A DNA stretch of 64,000 nucleotides from Raphanus sativus (taxonomy: Eukaryota > Streptophyta > Magnoliopsida > Brassicales > Brassicaceae), in assembly GCF_000801105.2 (NCBI RefSeq), contig NC_079516.1, positions 32,508,790 to 32,572,789 on the forward strand, in the 5' to 3' direction. The translations under genes and the position numbers were made by a program. The notes below the pieces were generated by a model. That model worked only from the letters and a program-made list of their open reading frames with translations, was not told where the DNA came from and made no database searches. Of this stretch, positions 12,543 to 23,365 are shown piece by piece. Numbering within the stretch: position 1 is the stretch's first letter; each line of letters starts with the position of its first letter.

Positions 12543-13323
12543 TTATTCTTAAACTAGAAATCAAGTGTTTGAGTAAATAATAAATTATAGAAATATAAAA
12601 ATAAAATCATTTTACATTAGTAACTTAAAACCTCTAAATCATGTTTTTCTTCACCTAATCTCAACCAAAATCTCTCCTAATTATCTATCATATTCGACAA
12701 TACATTTAAACCAGAACACTGTCTTCTTTTTCGTCACTTTCCAAGACAATCGTGTTTTTCTGAGACCATCGTGTTCTTCAGAGAACTACATATTGAACAT
12801 CATATTTTTCAGAGGACGGTGTGTTCTTCAGTCCTCTTTCCAGAAACATTATCTTTCCAATACCAAAGCCCAATCTCTCTGACTTCTCTATCTAACATCT
12901 AAGACCAACAACGAATTTCTTTGTCTCCTCCTTCTGATATCCAATACCAAACACTAATAGCTCTGTCACTTCCATTCAACATCTGATCTGGTCTTTTCTA
13001 GTTGGTTAGACCGTGAATCTTCAACATGCAAGCTGCAATTTTACTTACTAGCTCTCTCTGCTGCGTCCCCTCCAAGCTTCGCTCATCAGCTTGTGTCTTC
13101 ATATGTGGTTGAGCTCTATTTCTCTGCTGTGACTCGTTGTCCTTACTCCTCAATCTGCTGTGCTCTGCTCCACACCGCAACATGCTCGCTATAGTCAATT
13201 AGTCATCAACTAAATCTGGCAAGAGGAATCGAACAACAACAATTTTAGTCCTCTAAATTCTGGTTAATTTCATTTCGGCCCCAAACTTTGCAATTTGCAA
13301 GAATAATCTTTTGATTTCGCCTC
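12543..13323. other. Intergenic, no supported feature
   Basis: AT-rich DNA with a mildly CT-rich part (12,720-13,190). The short ORFs have no recognisable motifs. I see no gene or defined repeat here. Confidence 0.6.
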
Positions 13324-13328
13324 AAATT

Positions 13329-14001
13329 TGTTGGGATTGTGAAAATTCATGTCCAACTCTTTATTATCCGATTAGTTTGATATTATCCAATTTGGACATA
13401 AGAGGATGTCTCACATGGATTTACTTTTGGATTTCTTCCCAAAAAATCTCGAGTAATTAAAGTTGTACATCTCTTTATATATTAGACACTTCTTCTCTAA
13501 ACTTCCGATGTGGGACATGGATTGACATCTCTCATTATCCACCTCAAGCCAAGGACCATACACCTTGTGTCCTTTTACTCCGACGAATCATCTCGGTATC
13601 CATCTCGTACCATAAATCACAAGGTTACTTTGAGGTGCTTTTTGAGAATGTTCCTTTTTCCCCAACATCACATGTTCCATGATCTTCTGATTAGATTCTG
13701 CCTCAGACCTCCTCTTTCGACTTGAATGGTCCATTTCTATTTGAATGGTATTTTGGTCTTCTTGCAGATCTTCGTCACCCCGCTCTTATACCAATTGTTG
13801 GGATTTGTTTAACCTATGTCTAACTCTCTATTGTCCGATTAGTACGGCATTTTCCACTTTGGGTCTAAGAGGTTGACCTGCATAGATTTACTTTTGGATT
13901 CTTTCTAAAAATACCTCGTACTAATTAGAGTTGGACATCTCTTTATATATTATACATTTTTTATCTAAACTTCCGATGTGGGCTTGGATTGACATCTCTC
14001 A
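13329..14001 (-). mobile_element. TRIM (terminal-repeat retrotransposon in miniature)
   Basis: Two 206-bp direct repeats (13,329-13,534 and 13,796-14,001) surround a 261-bp interior with no ORF. Read on the reverse strand each repeat starts TGAGAGATGTCAATCC and ends CCCAACA. The 5' LTR (high coordinate) is followed by TTGGTATAAGAGC, one mismatch from the usual initiator-methionine tRNA primer site. The 5-bp duplication AAATT flanks the element (13,324-13,328; 14,002-14,006). The LTRs differ at many positions, so the insertion is old. It depends on proteins from an autonomous LTR element. Confidence 0.88.
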
Positions 14002-14006
14002 AAATT

Positions 14007-14678
14007 TATGTGTCACGATTTATTGTGTTCACAATTTTACCATCCACAACGCGTATGTTCATATCTAACCCATCACAATTTATCGTGTCCACCAAACACT
14101 TGATCATAAACACTTATCCACCATAGACACCAACTTAAGCACTTGTCTACAAACACTTGTCCATGACTCGTTTTTGAAAAGAGCTTACGTGGTGCCTCAT
14201 GATGCTCACTTTCCTTAGGATTCTGAGAACATACACGATGTTGGTGTGGCGATGATGGCTGAGCTGAGAAGGATTGTATCTACAGAAAATTTTGTAACAT
14301 TTTCGTGTCTACATAAATTGTGTCCAAAGAAGCTTGTCACATAAGCCTGGTCCACTAAATTGTGTCCACAAAAAGCTTAATCATTGTTTCTATGAGAGTT
14401 TATAGAGAAGGTATACTAAATGAAGAATCAGATCCACAATCTATCCGTTCACACATTATCTATCCCTAACTCATGTGTACATATCTTAACTCACCTCCAA
14501 CTGACAGCACCTCTCCGTCTCACACCTTGCTTCTGTTGAAAAAATATGAACTTTCGTCACTACGCTTCAGATATTCTCTTCCTTCATTTATTATATCTAC
14601 ACTCATTTAAAAAACCAACAATCAAGTTAATCCTAAACCGTTGGATCTTATTTTTCTAAAACTGATTTAACAGCCAAA
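14007..14678. other. Intergenic, no supported feature
   Basis: AT-rich sequence with scattered CACTTGTCCA/CACTTATCCA-like words. No ORF or repeat boundary can be defended. Confidence 0.6.
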
Positions 14679-14692
14679 AGTATTTCACTACA

Positions 14693-16058
14693 AGAGATCG
14701 TCAATAAAAAAGTAAGAGAGAGGTGAGAGAGAGGATTCTCTCTTTTCTTCTCTCCCACCGTACTCCGTTAACTCGTCAAACCCATCTTTGCCTTCTGTTC
14801 CGGTGGCCGACGGAGGGTTTCTACCCGTCGGTCGCCACCCCAATTGCTCCCATGTCCAGCCTCCTCCCTGTTAAGCTCTCTCTTTCCCTCTCCCTCTTTG
14901 CATATCATCTCTGGTTTTCGTAGATAGCGGCCGGATCTGACGAACAAAAAGGTTTCTAGGTGCGTACTCAGCAACCCCGGAGTGATAGTGAGGTTGTGGC
15001 TGGTTGGATCTTCTCAGGAGGCGTCGATTTGATGGTAGATCTAGGGTTTGACTTTTATGAGATCTGGGTCAGATCTGTTACGGAGGCTCACCGGAGTGGA
15101 GGAGCGTCGCTGCCTTATCTCCTCTTGGTTGATTTCTGCCTCCTCTGTCTTCCCCTGTCTACTCATCGACTGCTTTGGTAAGAGCTTCCCCATCTAACCT
15201 ATTGGCCAAGATGAAAAGGCGAAGCAGAGGCATTCGCTGGGGACTTCTTCTCCGTCCTGATTTCTCAACAGCCACCATGGCGGATGGGTTTGTTTGGTCT
15301 TGTCTCTGTGGCATGAGATGGAATGGGCTTCGTGCCGTTGCTCTGTTCTATCTTTGTTCCATGTGACGGGTATTATATCACTTCTGCCTGTTGATGGGAG
15401 CTTCCAGCTCCTCTATACTTCAAAGCTTCAGAAGAAAGGAAACCGCCATTACCTGCCTACTCGATGCTTGGAAACCGGAATCTTTTAGTGCTCTGCTCGT
15501 GTGTAGGGACCGGAGTGGAGCCGTTATAACCTCCGCTTCTATCAGCCAGTACTCACCAGTGTTTATTTTACTGGCTTCTTCGCGTTGGGTTGGATCAACA
15601 GGGAGCTGGTTCGTTGCCTTTTGGAGTGTGCACAGCGTCTGGAGTGGACTTTAGATGGATGTGGTGGCCGGACCAGGACTTGGTCAATCCTGCTTCGCCT
15701 GTCCTCCTTTTGAAGTCGCCTTTGGGACGGTCTGCGGTGCCTCGGACTGTTCTCCGGTTGTCTACTCTATTGATCCCCTCTCTTGTTACAGGTTCCGGTA
15801 ATGAGTTCATGAGGTGATCTGCTGCAGCTTATTGGTTGTTCTGATATCTTTGACTTGCTAAGCTTTAGTCATATCCCTCTAAGGGATTGTGGTTAAACCT
15901 TCATTGTTCTAGGAAGTCTTTTTATCTTTTTTGTGGCTTTCTACAACATAAATGCTTTGATTAGCCTCTTAGATATCTAGGGTTTGAGTCATCAAAACCA
16001 TGTATCTCCTTGTGTCATTTTGATTAATGAAAATTCACATACTTAACAAAAAAAAAAG
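14693..16058 (+). mobile_element. Non-coding poly(A) retroposon (Sadhu-like or LINE-derived)
   Basis: A 1.37-kb insert is flanked by the direct repeat AGTATTTCACTACA (14,679-14,692 and 16,059-16,072) and ends in an A run at 16,048-16,057. It starts with a purine-rich GAGAGAGAGG leader. No ORF exceeds 90 codons and none resembles gag, endonuclease or RT. Target duplication plus poly(A) shows retroposition by LINE machinery. Sadhu elements of Brassicaceae have this form, but I cannot confirm the family. A retroposed non-coding transcript is an alternative. Confidence 0.75.
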
Positions 16059-16072
16059 AGTATTTCACTACA

Positions 16073-16367
16073 CCCTATACAACTACCTAATAAATGTTCA
16101 ATTTATTGTAACATCCACAAACCAAATTTCTTCTAGTTAGCTACATTAAACCAAGCAGCTTTCTCTTTAACTAAAAGCAAGGTCATTTTGGCATGAAAAA
16201 TTATACACTGTACAAGATAAAGTGCGCCAAAAAATATTTTGTTCTCCGTCATAAAAAAAAGATAGAATGTGTTTTTTAAGGTGTGCCTAAAGAACATTGT
16301 CTCCTCAAACATATTCCTCCAAAACTGAACAATTTTAAAATATAATTGGATTTTACTCTAATATTAT
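16073..16367. other. Intergenic, no supported feature
   Basis: AT-rich spacer between the retroposon and the next Helitron. Nothing recognisable. Confidence 0.6.
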
Positions 16368-17300
16368 TCTATCTAAAATATTAAAACTGAAGTACATGTA
16401 GTATTTAACCCTAACTTTTCCACAATATTTACCATACTATGCCACTGTAATTAAAATAAATAATTAATAATTAATGATTAGTTTTAGTGATTAATTATCT
16501 ATCAATCAAATCTTAGGGGTTTGTTGTAATAAAACGTGATCTACTCTTAAACTAACGTTTTTAATTTCTTTCCCTCTAATCAAGTATAATTAATTTGAAA
16601 TACAAATCGATTATATCATATAATTTAAAATAAATTAAAAAACTTTATAGTTTGAATATTAGTTGGACTATGAAACTATCGAACATGTATTTTATAATAT
16701 TACATACCTCTTAGTCCATATGCATATATTGATTATATATTTAAATCATATGGTTTAATAAATGTACTGGTTCTGTTTCTGGGCTCACTTTTTTTCTTAT
16801 CTACTTGATGCAACACACACCCAATAGAAAAAAATATATATCTAATTGATTCAACACACATTCAATAAAAAAGTATATATCTAACTGATGTATAAAATAT
16901 ATACAATTTTAAGTTGATATAGTCTCTTTTAAAACAAATTATATTTACACTTTATATTAATACATAGTTAGATTTTTTATAAAAAATATTACTATCTAGC
17001 TGATGCAACACACATCCAATAAAAATATATATACACAATGAAATTAAAAAATATGGTCTGAATAATAACAAACATCAGAACGGACGCACGAATTTGCCGA
17101 TTTAACTTAAATCCGGTATTTAACATAATTCAAAATCGGTTTGAAGAGTGAGTCATGGTCTGACCGGTTCGACGGGCCGGTTCGGTACAGTTTTCAAAAC
17201 AATGCAAATATGTAATATGAATATATTATTTAATATCTTTATAAACTATAAACTCTATAAGAATATATATAACCGCGCGGATGCGCAGATCAAAAGCTAG
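16368..17300 (+). mobile_element. Non-autonomous Helitron
   Basis: The 5' end is TCTATCTAAAATATTAAAAC. The 3' end has a GC-rich hairpin-like segment (CCGCGCGGATGCGCAG) followed by ATCAAAAGCTAG and host T. The interior is AT-rich with no ORF. Internally, AGCTGATGCAACACACATCC-like stretches repeat near 16,805, 16,850 and 16,998. Confidence 0.75.
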
Positions 17301-17730
17301 TTATATAGTAAAAGTAGAATAATAAACAAAAAATAAATGTATAAGTCTATTTATTGAGTAAAATTTTTTTTACTTTAATATAAAGCAAAATATAAAAAAA
17401 TATTAAAGTATTTTTTATTTTAAACTCTATTTTAAAGTGAAAAATAATGTAGTTAGAGATGTTGTAATATAACGGTTATGGTTCAATTCAGCTGAACCAA
17501 TATATACCATTAAATTGCGATGAACCGGACCAAATCATTTGCAAATGCTAATGGATAAAGTAGTCTCTGTTCTTAACTTTATAAAACTTCGGTCATCTGA
17601 ACTCGCTGGAAGACATAAAAACATATAATTTGGTAGTTAAATAACCATTTATTTATATTAAGAAAACATGTAATATATTAGAGATAAATACTTTAATATA
17701 ATTTGGTAGTTAGATAATCATGTAAAATTA

Positions 17731-18268
17731 TATATATGTTGAGCATTAGACTCACGATTAAATATACAGAAAATATTCAGTATTTACTTATATGGTTATT
17801 TAATATAAGTCAATAGTTATATAACCATGTATTGATATGTTGAGCATTAGATTCACGATAAAATACACATAAGATATTCGGTACTTGCTTACTTTATCAA
17901 AACACAATGTTGACAAATTAATTGGTTTTGTTTACATAAAAGTGTGATGATTAATTGAGTAATTGTACAAAGTCTAAAAGATATTATCTATGTCTTTGTT
18001 CCTTTTAGTGTTTGTTTTGGTATGATCTATTTAGATTAGTCTAAGCAGTGCCGGCTTTATGGGTGTGCTGAGGGTGCACAAGCACAGGATCCCACTATTT
18101 TACAGAAATTTTCTTACTATTTTAGGATCCTAAATTTGAAAATTCTTGTAGATTAAGGGCCTAGTTTTCACAATTACTACAAAGAATATTTTACTACAGT
18201 ACAGGGCTCAATTATATTTTTAGACGGGCCCTGAGTCTAAGTTCAGTGTTTGAGTGACTAAGTTTTCA
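17731..18268. repeat. Tandem duplication, copy A (carries a hAT MITE)
   Basis: This block begins TATATGTTGAGCATTAGACTC and ends near TTTGAGTGACTAAG. It is the homologue of copy B (18,277-18,868), and the two are adjacent direct repeats of about 350-370 bp once their insertions are removed. Copy A contains the MITE at 18,046-18,233 and lacks the one in copy B. Confidence 0.8.
18046..18233. mobile_element. hAT-type MITE, 8-bp target duplication
   Basis: The ends are CAGTGCCGGC and GACGGGCCCTG. The 8-bp duplication AGTCTAAG occurs at 18,038-18,045 and 18,234-18,241. The paralogous copy B keeps the empty site (ATTAGTCAAGTTCAG at about 18,831-18,845). It is 188 bp with no coding capacity. Confidence 0.9.
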
Positions 18269-18276
18269 GACTTGTA

Positions 18277-18868
18277 TATATGTTGAGCATTAGACTCACG
18301 ATGAAATACACATAAAATATTCAGTATTTATTTACATGGTTTTTAATATAAGTCAGTTGTTAGATAACCATGTAAAGTTGATATATTGAGCATTAGAGCA
18401 TCTGCAACGGTAAAAAACAAGAATTCTTAGCACAAAAAATTATTATAAAATGATGTAGGTGCTATATTTTTTGGATTTGGTACCAACAAAAGCTCTTACA
18501 ATCCTTTGGTAAGGATTATTTCGCTGCCGGACTCTTCACTGTCACGGGTCCCATTGCCGCATGAGAACCCGTGATTGGCCCTAGGATATGGAGTCATGAG
18601 TAACACGGTTGTGGATGTCCTTAGACTCACGATAAAATATACAGAGGATATTCGAACTTGAAGATATTCTAACTTGCTTACTCTATCAAAACACAATGTA
18701 ACGAGTTAATTGGTTTTGTCTAAATAAAAGTGTGATGATTAATTGAGTAACTGTACAAAGTCTAAAAGCTATTATATATATATATATTTCTTTGTTCCTT
18801 TTAGAGTTTGTCTTGGTATGATCGATTTCGATTAGTCAAGTTCAGTGTTTGAGTGACCAAGTTGTCAG
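18277..18868. repeat. Tandem duplication, copy B (carries a Tourist-like MITE)
   Basis: This is the partner of copy A. It carries the MITE at 18,397-18,620 at the position where copy A reads GAGCATTAGATTCACG without interruption. Where copy A has its hAT MITE, copy B is uninterrupted. Confidence 0.8.
18397..18620. mobile_element. Tourist-like (PIF/Harbinger) MITE, TTA duplication
   Basis: The 224-bp element has ends GAGCATCTGCAACGG and ACGGTTGTGGATGTCC, which are imperfect inverted repeats. It is flanked by TTA at 18,394-18,396 and 18,621-18,623. A 3-bp TTA/TAA duplication is characteristic of PIF/Harbinger transposition. Confidence 0.88.
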
Positions 18869-18869
18869 T

Positions 18870-19651
18870 TAAATTTATTTTATTCAAATACGACTACCTC
18901 TTTCTTATACTTACTACCTTCCTCGAATTTTCTTTCATGTGCTTCGCTTGCGTATTGTTTCTAATAAAATTGTCGTCTAATGATTCTTATAATATTTTGA
19001 ATTTAACAAAATAAAAATGTGAAGATTTCAGTCGTATTTTGAAAAGTCTCGCACTCCATCTTTTACAGTTGAATTCATTCTGACAAAGACACGTACAGTT
19101 TTTATTTATTTCGTTCTTTGTAATACATTTTATAAATTATCTGTTGTGAAGTTTACTGTGTTTCTTAAGTTTCAAAAAACGGTTTGTGTTTTTTCAGTTG
19201 CTATAAATTTAGATTTGTTGGTTCCATTATTACCTTTTTGTTTTTTTGGGTTCCATTATAGTTATCAGTAATAGAATAATCAAATAAAAATGAAATTTGA
19301 ACGATACTATATGCGGATTCTTTTTATATTACCAACTCGTTGAATTTTCTTAAATTAAGTTCAATTTTGTTACACTCAATAAATTTAAGATTTTCATATA
19401 GGAGATGAAGGTATATTGTTTATTTTCTTGGGCCGACTTATTTAGTCAAGACAAATATCTCCAAATATCTAAAAGAAAATTCAACGGGACTATAATTTAA
19501 TTGGTGTTCCAAATGTTTTCGGCGCTGTATAATATAATTCTTGAATAAAAATTTGGTATTAACATGCAAAACATAATAACTATTAGCAACTCAAATTTCA
19601 ATTAACCTAATGTTGATGTTACAATCTAATCTTATTCTTTTGCTTTAAAAG
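18870..19651. other. Intergenic DNA upstream of MYB51
   Basis: AT-rich sequence with no ORF of note. It may contain distal control elements of MYB51, but no single site can be asserted. Confidence 0.5.
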
Positions 19652-19748
19652 AAAAATCACACTATATATAGATAATCCAATGGCGGTCATGCCTGTAACA
19701 AAAATCACACTATATATAGATAATCCAATGGCGGTCATGCCTGTAACA
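19652..19748 (+). repeat. 48-bp tandem duplication in the MYB51 promoter
   Basis: Two adjacent copies with period 48 bp (starts 19,652 and 19,700) are identical by eye. Each holds CACTATATATAGATAATCC, a CCAAT box and GGCGGTCATGCCTG. They lie about 750-840 bp upstream of the MYB51 ATG. The TATA-like and CCAAT words may be regulatory, but this is inference from motif and position. Confidence 0.9.
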
Positions 19749-19978
19749 AATTTTACAAATAAGCTGTCCGATACAGTGATATACTCTGATTACTATTATT
19801 TGTTGAGCACCAGAATATAAGAAAGAAGAATAGAAAATGAATTAGAATTATCTTATGGAAAAGATAATCTTTTAAAGATTAGACGTCTATCTCGAAATTC
19901 CACTAACTTTTAGCAGTTTTTAAATGGAAATTTTGCGTAAGGAATCAAAATGAGCCAGGTGTCAATAACATACAAAAA

Positions 19979-19986
19979 TGACGTCG
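19979..19986 (+). promoter_or_regulatory. TGACGTCG motif (bZIP/TGA-type) upstream of MYB51
   Basis: TGACGTCG lies about 510 bp upstream of the ATG and 40 bp before a TATA-like CATAAATAAGG (20,020-20,030). TGACG cores are bound by TGA-class bZIP factors in defence promoters. Binding here is a prediction only. Confidence 0.4.
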
Positions 19987-20020
19987 TTGTAGGCAGCCAC
20001 ACGTACAGCTACGAGCACCG

Positions 20021-20495
20021 CATAAATAAGGATGGCGTCTCTTCCTCAAAGTTCCTCACTTTGTAAGTGAAACAAACAACTCTTTTTTTTTTTTTTTGTA
20101 AAAAGGCCTATAAACAACAACAACAAACAACTCTTACAAAGAAAATATATTAAAGGTTCTCTCTATTTCTCTTGTGGTAAGAAACAGAACAAGTAGTGAT
20201 CTCTTTCTCTGTCTATCTATTTCTTTGGTGTTCTTCTTGTTCTATGTTAAAACGATCTCGAGTATCCCAAAAGAGCAAGATGTCTATAAGAAAAATCTAC
20301 CGATGCCTAAATTCTTTAATCAAAAGATCATGTGCACAGTCTCTATGATCATATGTCCCATTTCACACTTTGTTTCAACTCTCAGGTTTTCAATATTTTG
20401 TATTTGTTCTCTACACAACCCCTTTGTTTTCGATCGAATCACTAGCTCCGGAAAGCTGAGACTTTTTTGAAGAATCAATAAATCAAGATTTAAGA
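20021..20495 (+). promoter_or_regulatory. Probable core promoter and 5' UTR of MYB51
   Basis: A TATA-like ATAAATAAGG at about 20,022 is followed by a CT- and A-rich transcribed-type leader containing a T run (20,083-20,097), ending at the ATG at 20,496. The transcription start is not determinable by eye. A leader of about 440 nt without introns is the simplest reading. Confidence 0.5.
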
Positions 20496-21753
20496 ATGGT
20501 GCGGACACCATGCTGCAGAGCTGAGTTAGGGTTAAAGAAAGGAGCTTGGACTCCCGAGGAAGATCAGAAGCTTATTTCCTACGTTAACCGTCACGGTGAA
20601 GGTGGCTGGCGAACTCTCCCCGAAAAAGCTGGTATTTATTTTATATTTATTTTTATCCCGCCATTTTTGAATATTCAATATTTTGACTTTTTGGTCATTA
20701 TTGAAAACAATTTTTTTAAATAACGTAGGACTCAAGAGATGTGGCAAAAGCTGCAGACTGAGATGGGCCAATTATCTAAGACCTGACATCAAAAGAGGAG
20801 AGTTCACTGAAGACGAAGAGCGTTCTATCATCTCTCTCCACGCCCTTCACGGCAACAAGTCAGTCTCCCTCTCTCTCTCTGAATTTATTTATCCATTATC
20901 CTTATAATATATATTTTCATCTATCAAAGGAACATATTTAACTTTCAGCAAACCAAAAGGTGAACTATATAAAAATATATTAGGTTTGAAAATTTATATG
21001 TTATATATTATGCGATCATGACTAATACATTTATGTAATCTTATGGTGTTAATCAGATGGGCTGCAATAGCTCGTGGATTACCAGGACGAACCGATAACG
21101 AAATCAAGAACTACTGGAACACTCATATCAAAAAACGTTTGATCAAGAAAGGTGTTGTTCCGGTTACTGACAAGAGCATATCAGAGAAGGTGCAGGATAT
21201 TCGGGAGAAACGAAACGTTAATCAGACAATTACAGCGAGTGATGATCTTGATCATAATGAGAAGGTGAAGAAGTCGGGATTATCATCGGCTAGGTTCTTG
21301 AACAGAGTAGCTAATAGGTTCGGGAAGAGAATCAACCAGAGTGTTCTGTCTGAGATTATCGGAAGTGGTGGCCCACTTACTAGTCACACTACTACAAGTG
21401 TCACCGTTGACTCTGAATCAGATAAGTCAACGAGCTCTTCCTTCACACCAACCTCGAATCTTCTCATGACCATTAACGGTAACGGTAACGCTACGTCGTC
21501 TCCATCCACATTCTCTGATTCATCTGTGAACGATCATTTAATGTATTGTGACAATAATGAGGATAATATCGGATTCTCAACATTTCTGAATGATAAAGAT
21601 TTCATGATGTTGGAAGATTCTTGCGTTGAGAACACTGAGTTCATGAAAGAGCTTACGAGGTTTCTCCAGGAGGATGAGACGGACAACGTAGGAATGATGC
21701 CCGTCTATGAACATCAAGACAGTTTTGAAGAGATTGATAACTATTTTGCATGA
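20496..21753 (+). CDS. MYB51: R2R3-MYB transcription factor, MYB51/HIG1 homologue
   Basis: There are three exons: 20,496-20,631, 20,729-20,858 and 21,057-21,753. Introns are GT...AG (97 and 198 bp) at the conserved R2R3-MYB positions, and the product is 320 residues. R2 spans about residues 14-62 (W18, W38, W58) and R3 about 67-113 (F71, W90, W109). Together they are the DNA-binding domain. The subgroup-12 motif [20 protein letters not shown] follows. The acidic C-terminus has [17 protein letters not shown] and ends EEIDNYFA, as in Arabidopsis MYB51, which distinguishes it from MYB34 and MYB122. In Arabidopsis MYB51 acts in the nucleus with MYC2/3/4 to activate tryptophan-to-indolic-glucosinolate genes. 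The ATG context is AAGAATGGTG, and MVRTPCC is the family start. The reading frame is intact, so it is probably functional. Brassica genomes are triplicated, so orthologue versus paralogue cannot be settled here. Confidence 0.9.
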
Positions 21754-22114
21754 GATAAATCTCACATATCATTTCAATCTGATCACGGTGATACATGATG
21801 ATGATGATAAATTAATAATAATGATGATGTGGAACCATGCATGTAGCTTGTATTGTCATATATGCGTGACTTTTTCTTGAACATATATGCGTGTCTTTTG
21901 GGTGTTTTTCCTCTCCTTTTTTTGTTTTACTCTTTTGTAAGTTTGCCCTCAAGTGTGTTTGGTATGAAGTAAATAAACTGGTGCATGATGTAACAAATTA
22001 AAATAATTTAATAGAGTGTATTAGTATTCGTAAATTGCGAACATGCAAAATAAGTACTAACTAAATCTAGAATAAACTGGTTTGATTCGTCTTAACCATC
22101 TGGCCGTACCACAC
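21754..22114 (+). other. 3' UTR and downstream flank of MYB51
   Basis: Contains a (GAT)n-like run just after the stop (21,795-21,830) and AAATAAA at 21,970-21,976 as a candidate polyadenylation signal. The last ~75 bp (22,040-22,114) are one copy of a duplicated segment that recurs at 22,905-22,980. Confidence 0.55.
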
Positions 22115-22117
22115 TAA

Positions 22118-22748
22118 AAGCATCTCTAAGAGATCTTCAAACCCTCAAATTTTGAGGTTTTTGGTTCTCCAAGTGACCTTCAAACTCTCAAAACACTATT
22201 TAATTTTCAATTTAGTCCCTATAATTTGTAACTTACATATAATTGTATTAATATTATTTTCTTTATCACTTTAATCCTCATAGCTATATTTCACTTAAAT
22301 ATTCGATTAAATCTTATATATACATATATATTATTAATACATAAAATATAGTATGTTAAATAAAAACAAAACTAATATATAATATATAATTATTTTCCCA
22401 TATAAAGTTATATTACATTGATCAATATTTTACAAACTTAAAGATTAAAAATGCAACAACAAATATTTTACAAGAGAGATTACACACATAAATATTACTA
22501 TGTATTTCTGTGTTATAATAAAATTTATCTATAAATATTGTGTTTCATATTTTTAATGTGTATGCATTATCTGTCTATATAAAATTTAAGAAATATAATT
22601 AATTTATATTAAAATTGAGGACTAAAATGCAAATTACATAAAGTGACAAAGATAAATTTGAGGTTTCTTCTTGGAGCACTCCACCCTCAAAAACCTTCAT
22701 TTAGAGGATTCTCCACCCTTAAAATGAGGTTCCTTCTTGGAGATGCTC
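22118..22748. mobile_element. Tourist-like MITE downstream of MYB51, TAA duplication
   Basis: The 631-bp element has ends AAGCATCTCTAAGAGATC and CTTCTTGGAGATGCTC. The inverted subterminal parts (CCCTCAAATTTTGAGG... and ...CCTTAAAATGAGG) pair. TAA flanks both sides (22,115-22,117; 22,749-22,751). The empty site is preserved in the paralogous segment at 22,978-22,980, confirming the boundaries. Confidence 0.9.
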
Positions 22749-22751
22749 TAA

Positions 22752-23356
22752 TAGATTAGTTATGTACTCGGATGCAAAATTGTCAAAGTCTTTGGGTCTA
22801 TAAAATATTAAAATTTATGAGATTTCACAGCTAGTACACTCGCTAGGTAAGAGTCTTTGGGTCTATAAAAGTTATGAGATGTCAGTCTTTGAGTCTATAA
22901 AATTTATGCAAAATAAGTACTAATTAAATCTAGAATAAACTGGTTTGATTCGCCTTAGCTATCTGGCCGTACCACACTAATAGATTAGTTATGTATTCGG
23001 ATGCAAAATTGTCAGTCTTTGGGTCTATAAAATTTATGAGATTTCACAGCTATAAAAAAAATCTTTTTTTTTGAATATCGATTTATAAGAGCATGTCATT
23101 GAGAAAATCTCAATAGATATCTAGTGTTTTAAGAAAAGGAAATTTTTTTTAAAAAAAATCAGGAAAGAGAGAGAACTAGTTCATCTCGAAGAGCCTGTCA
23201 GAACTCTCTCTATCCATCTGTCTTCCTTATACTGCATCCATTAACCATTTTTCCTCATCTAAGAGTAGTTTTATTGGTTCAGATCTACATACAAGTATCT
23301 GAATCCAAAATTATTAGTATTTTAATAAAGTAAAATTATCTAATTAAAATTTATTA
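22752..23356. repeat. Duplicated flank segments (GTCTTTGGGTCTATAAAAT family)
   Basis: Several short direct repeats occur here. The word CTTTGGGTCTATAAAA with neighbours recurs at about 22,792, 22,855, 22,884 and 23,018, and 22,905-22,990 repeats 22,040-22,114 plus 22,752-22,790. No gene. Confidence 0.65.
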
Positions 23357-23365
23357 AGTAAAACC

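Noticed and set aside
14723..15817. Chain of 60-90 codon open frames
   Set aside because: They overlap in several frames and on both strands within a non-coding retroposon; no family resemblance.
20174..20470. 98-codon open frame upstream of MYB51
   Set aside because: It lacks an ATG start, has no recognisable domain, and lies in the MYB51 leader; most likely a chance frame.
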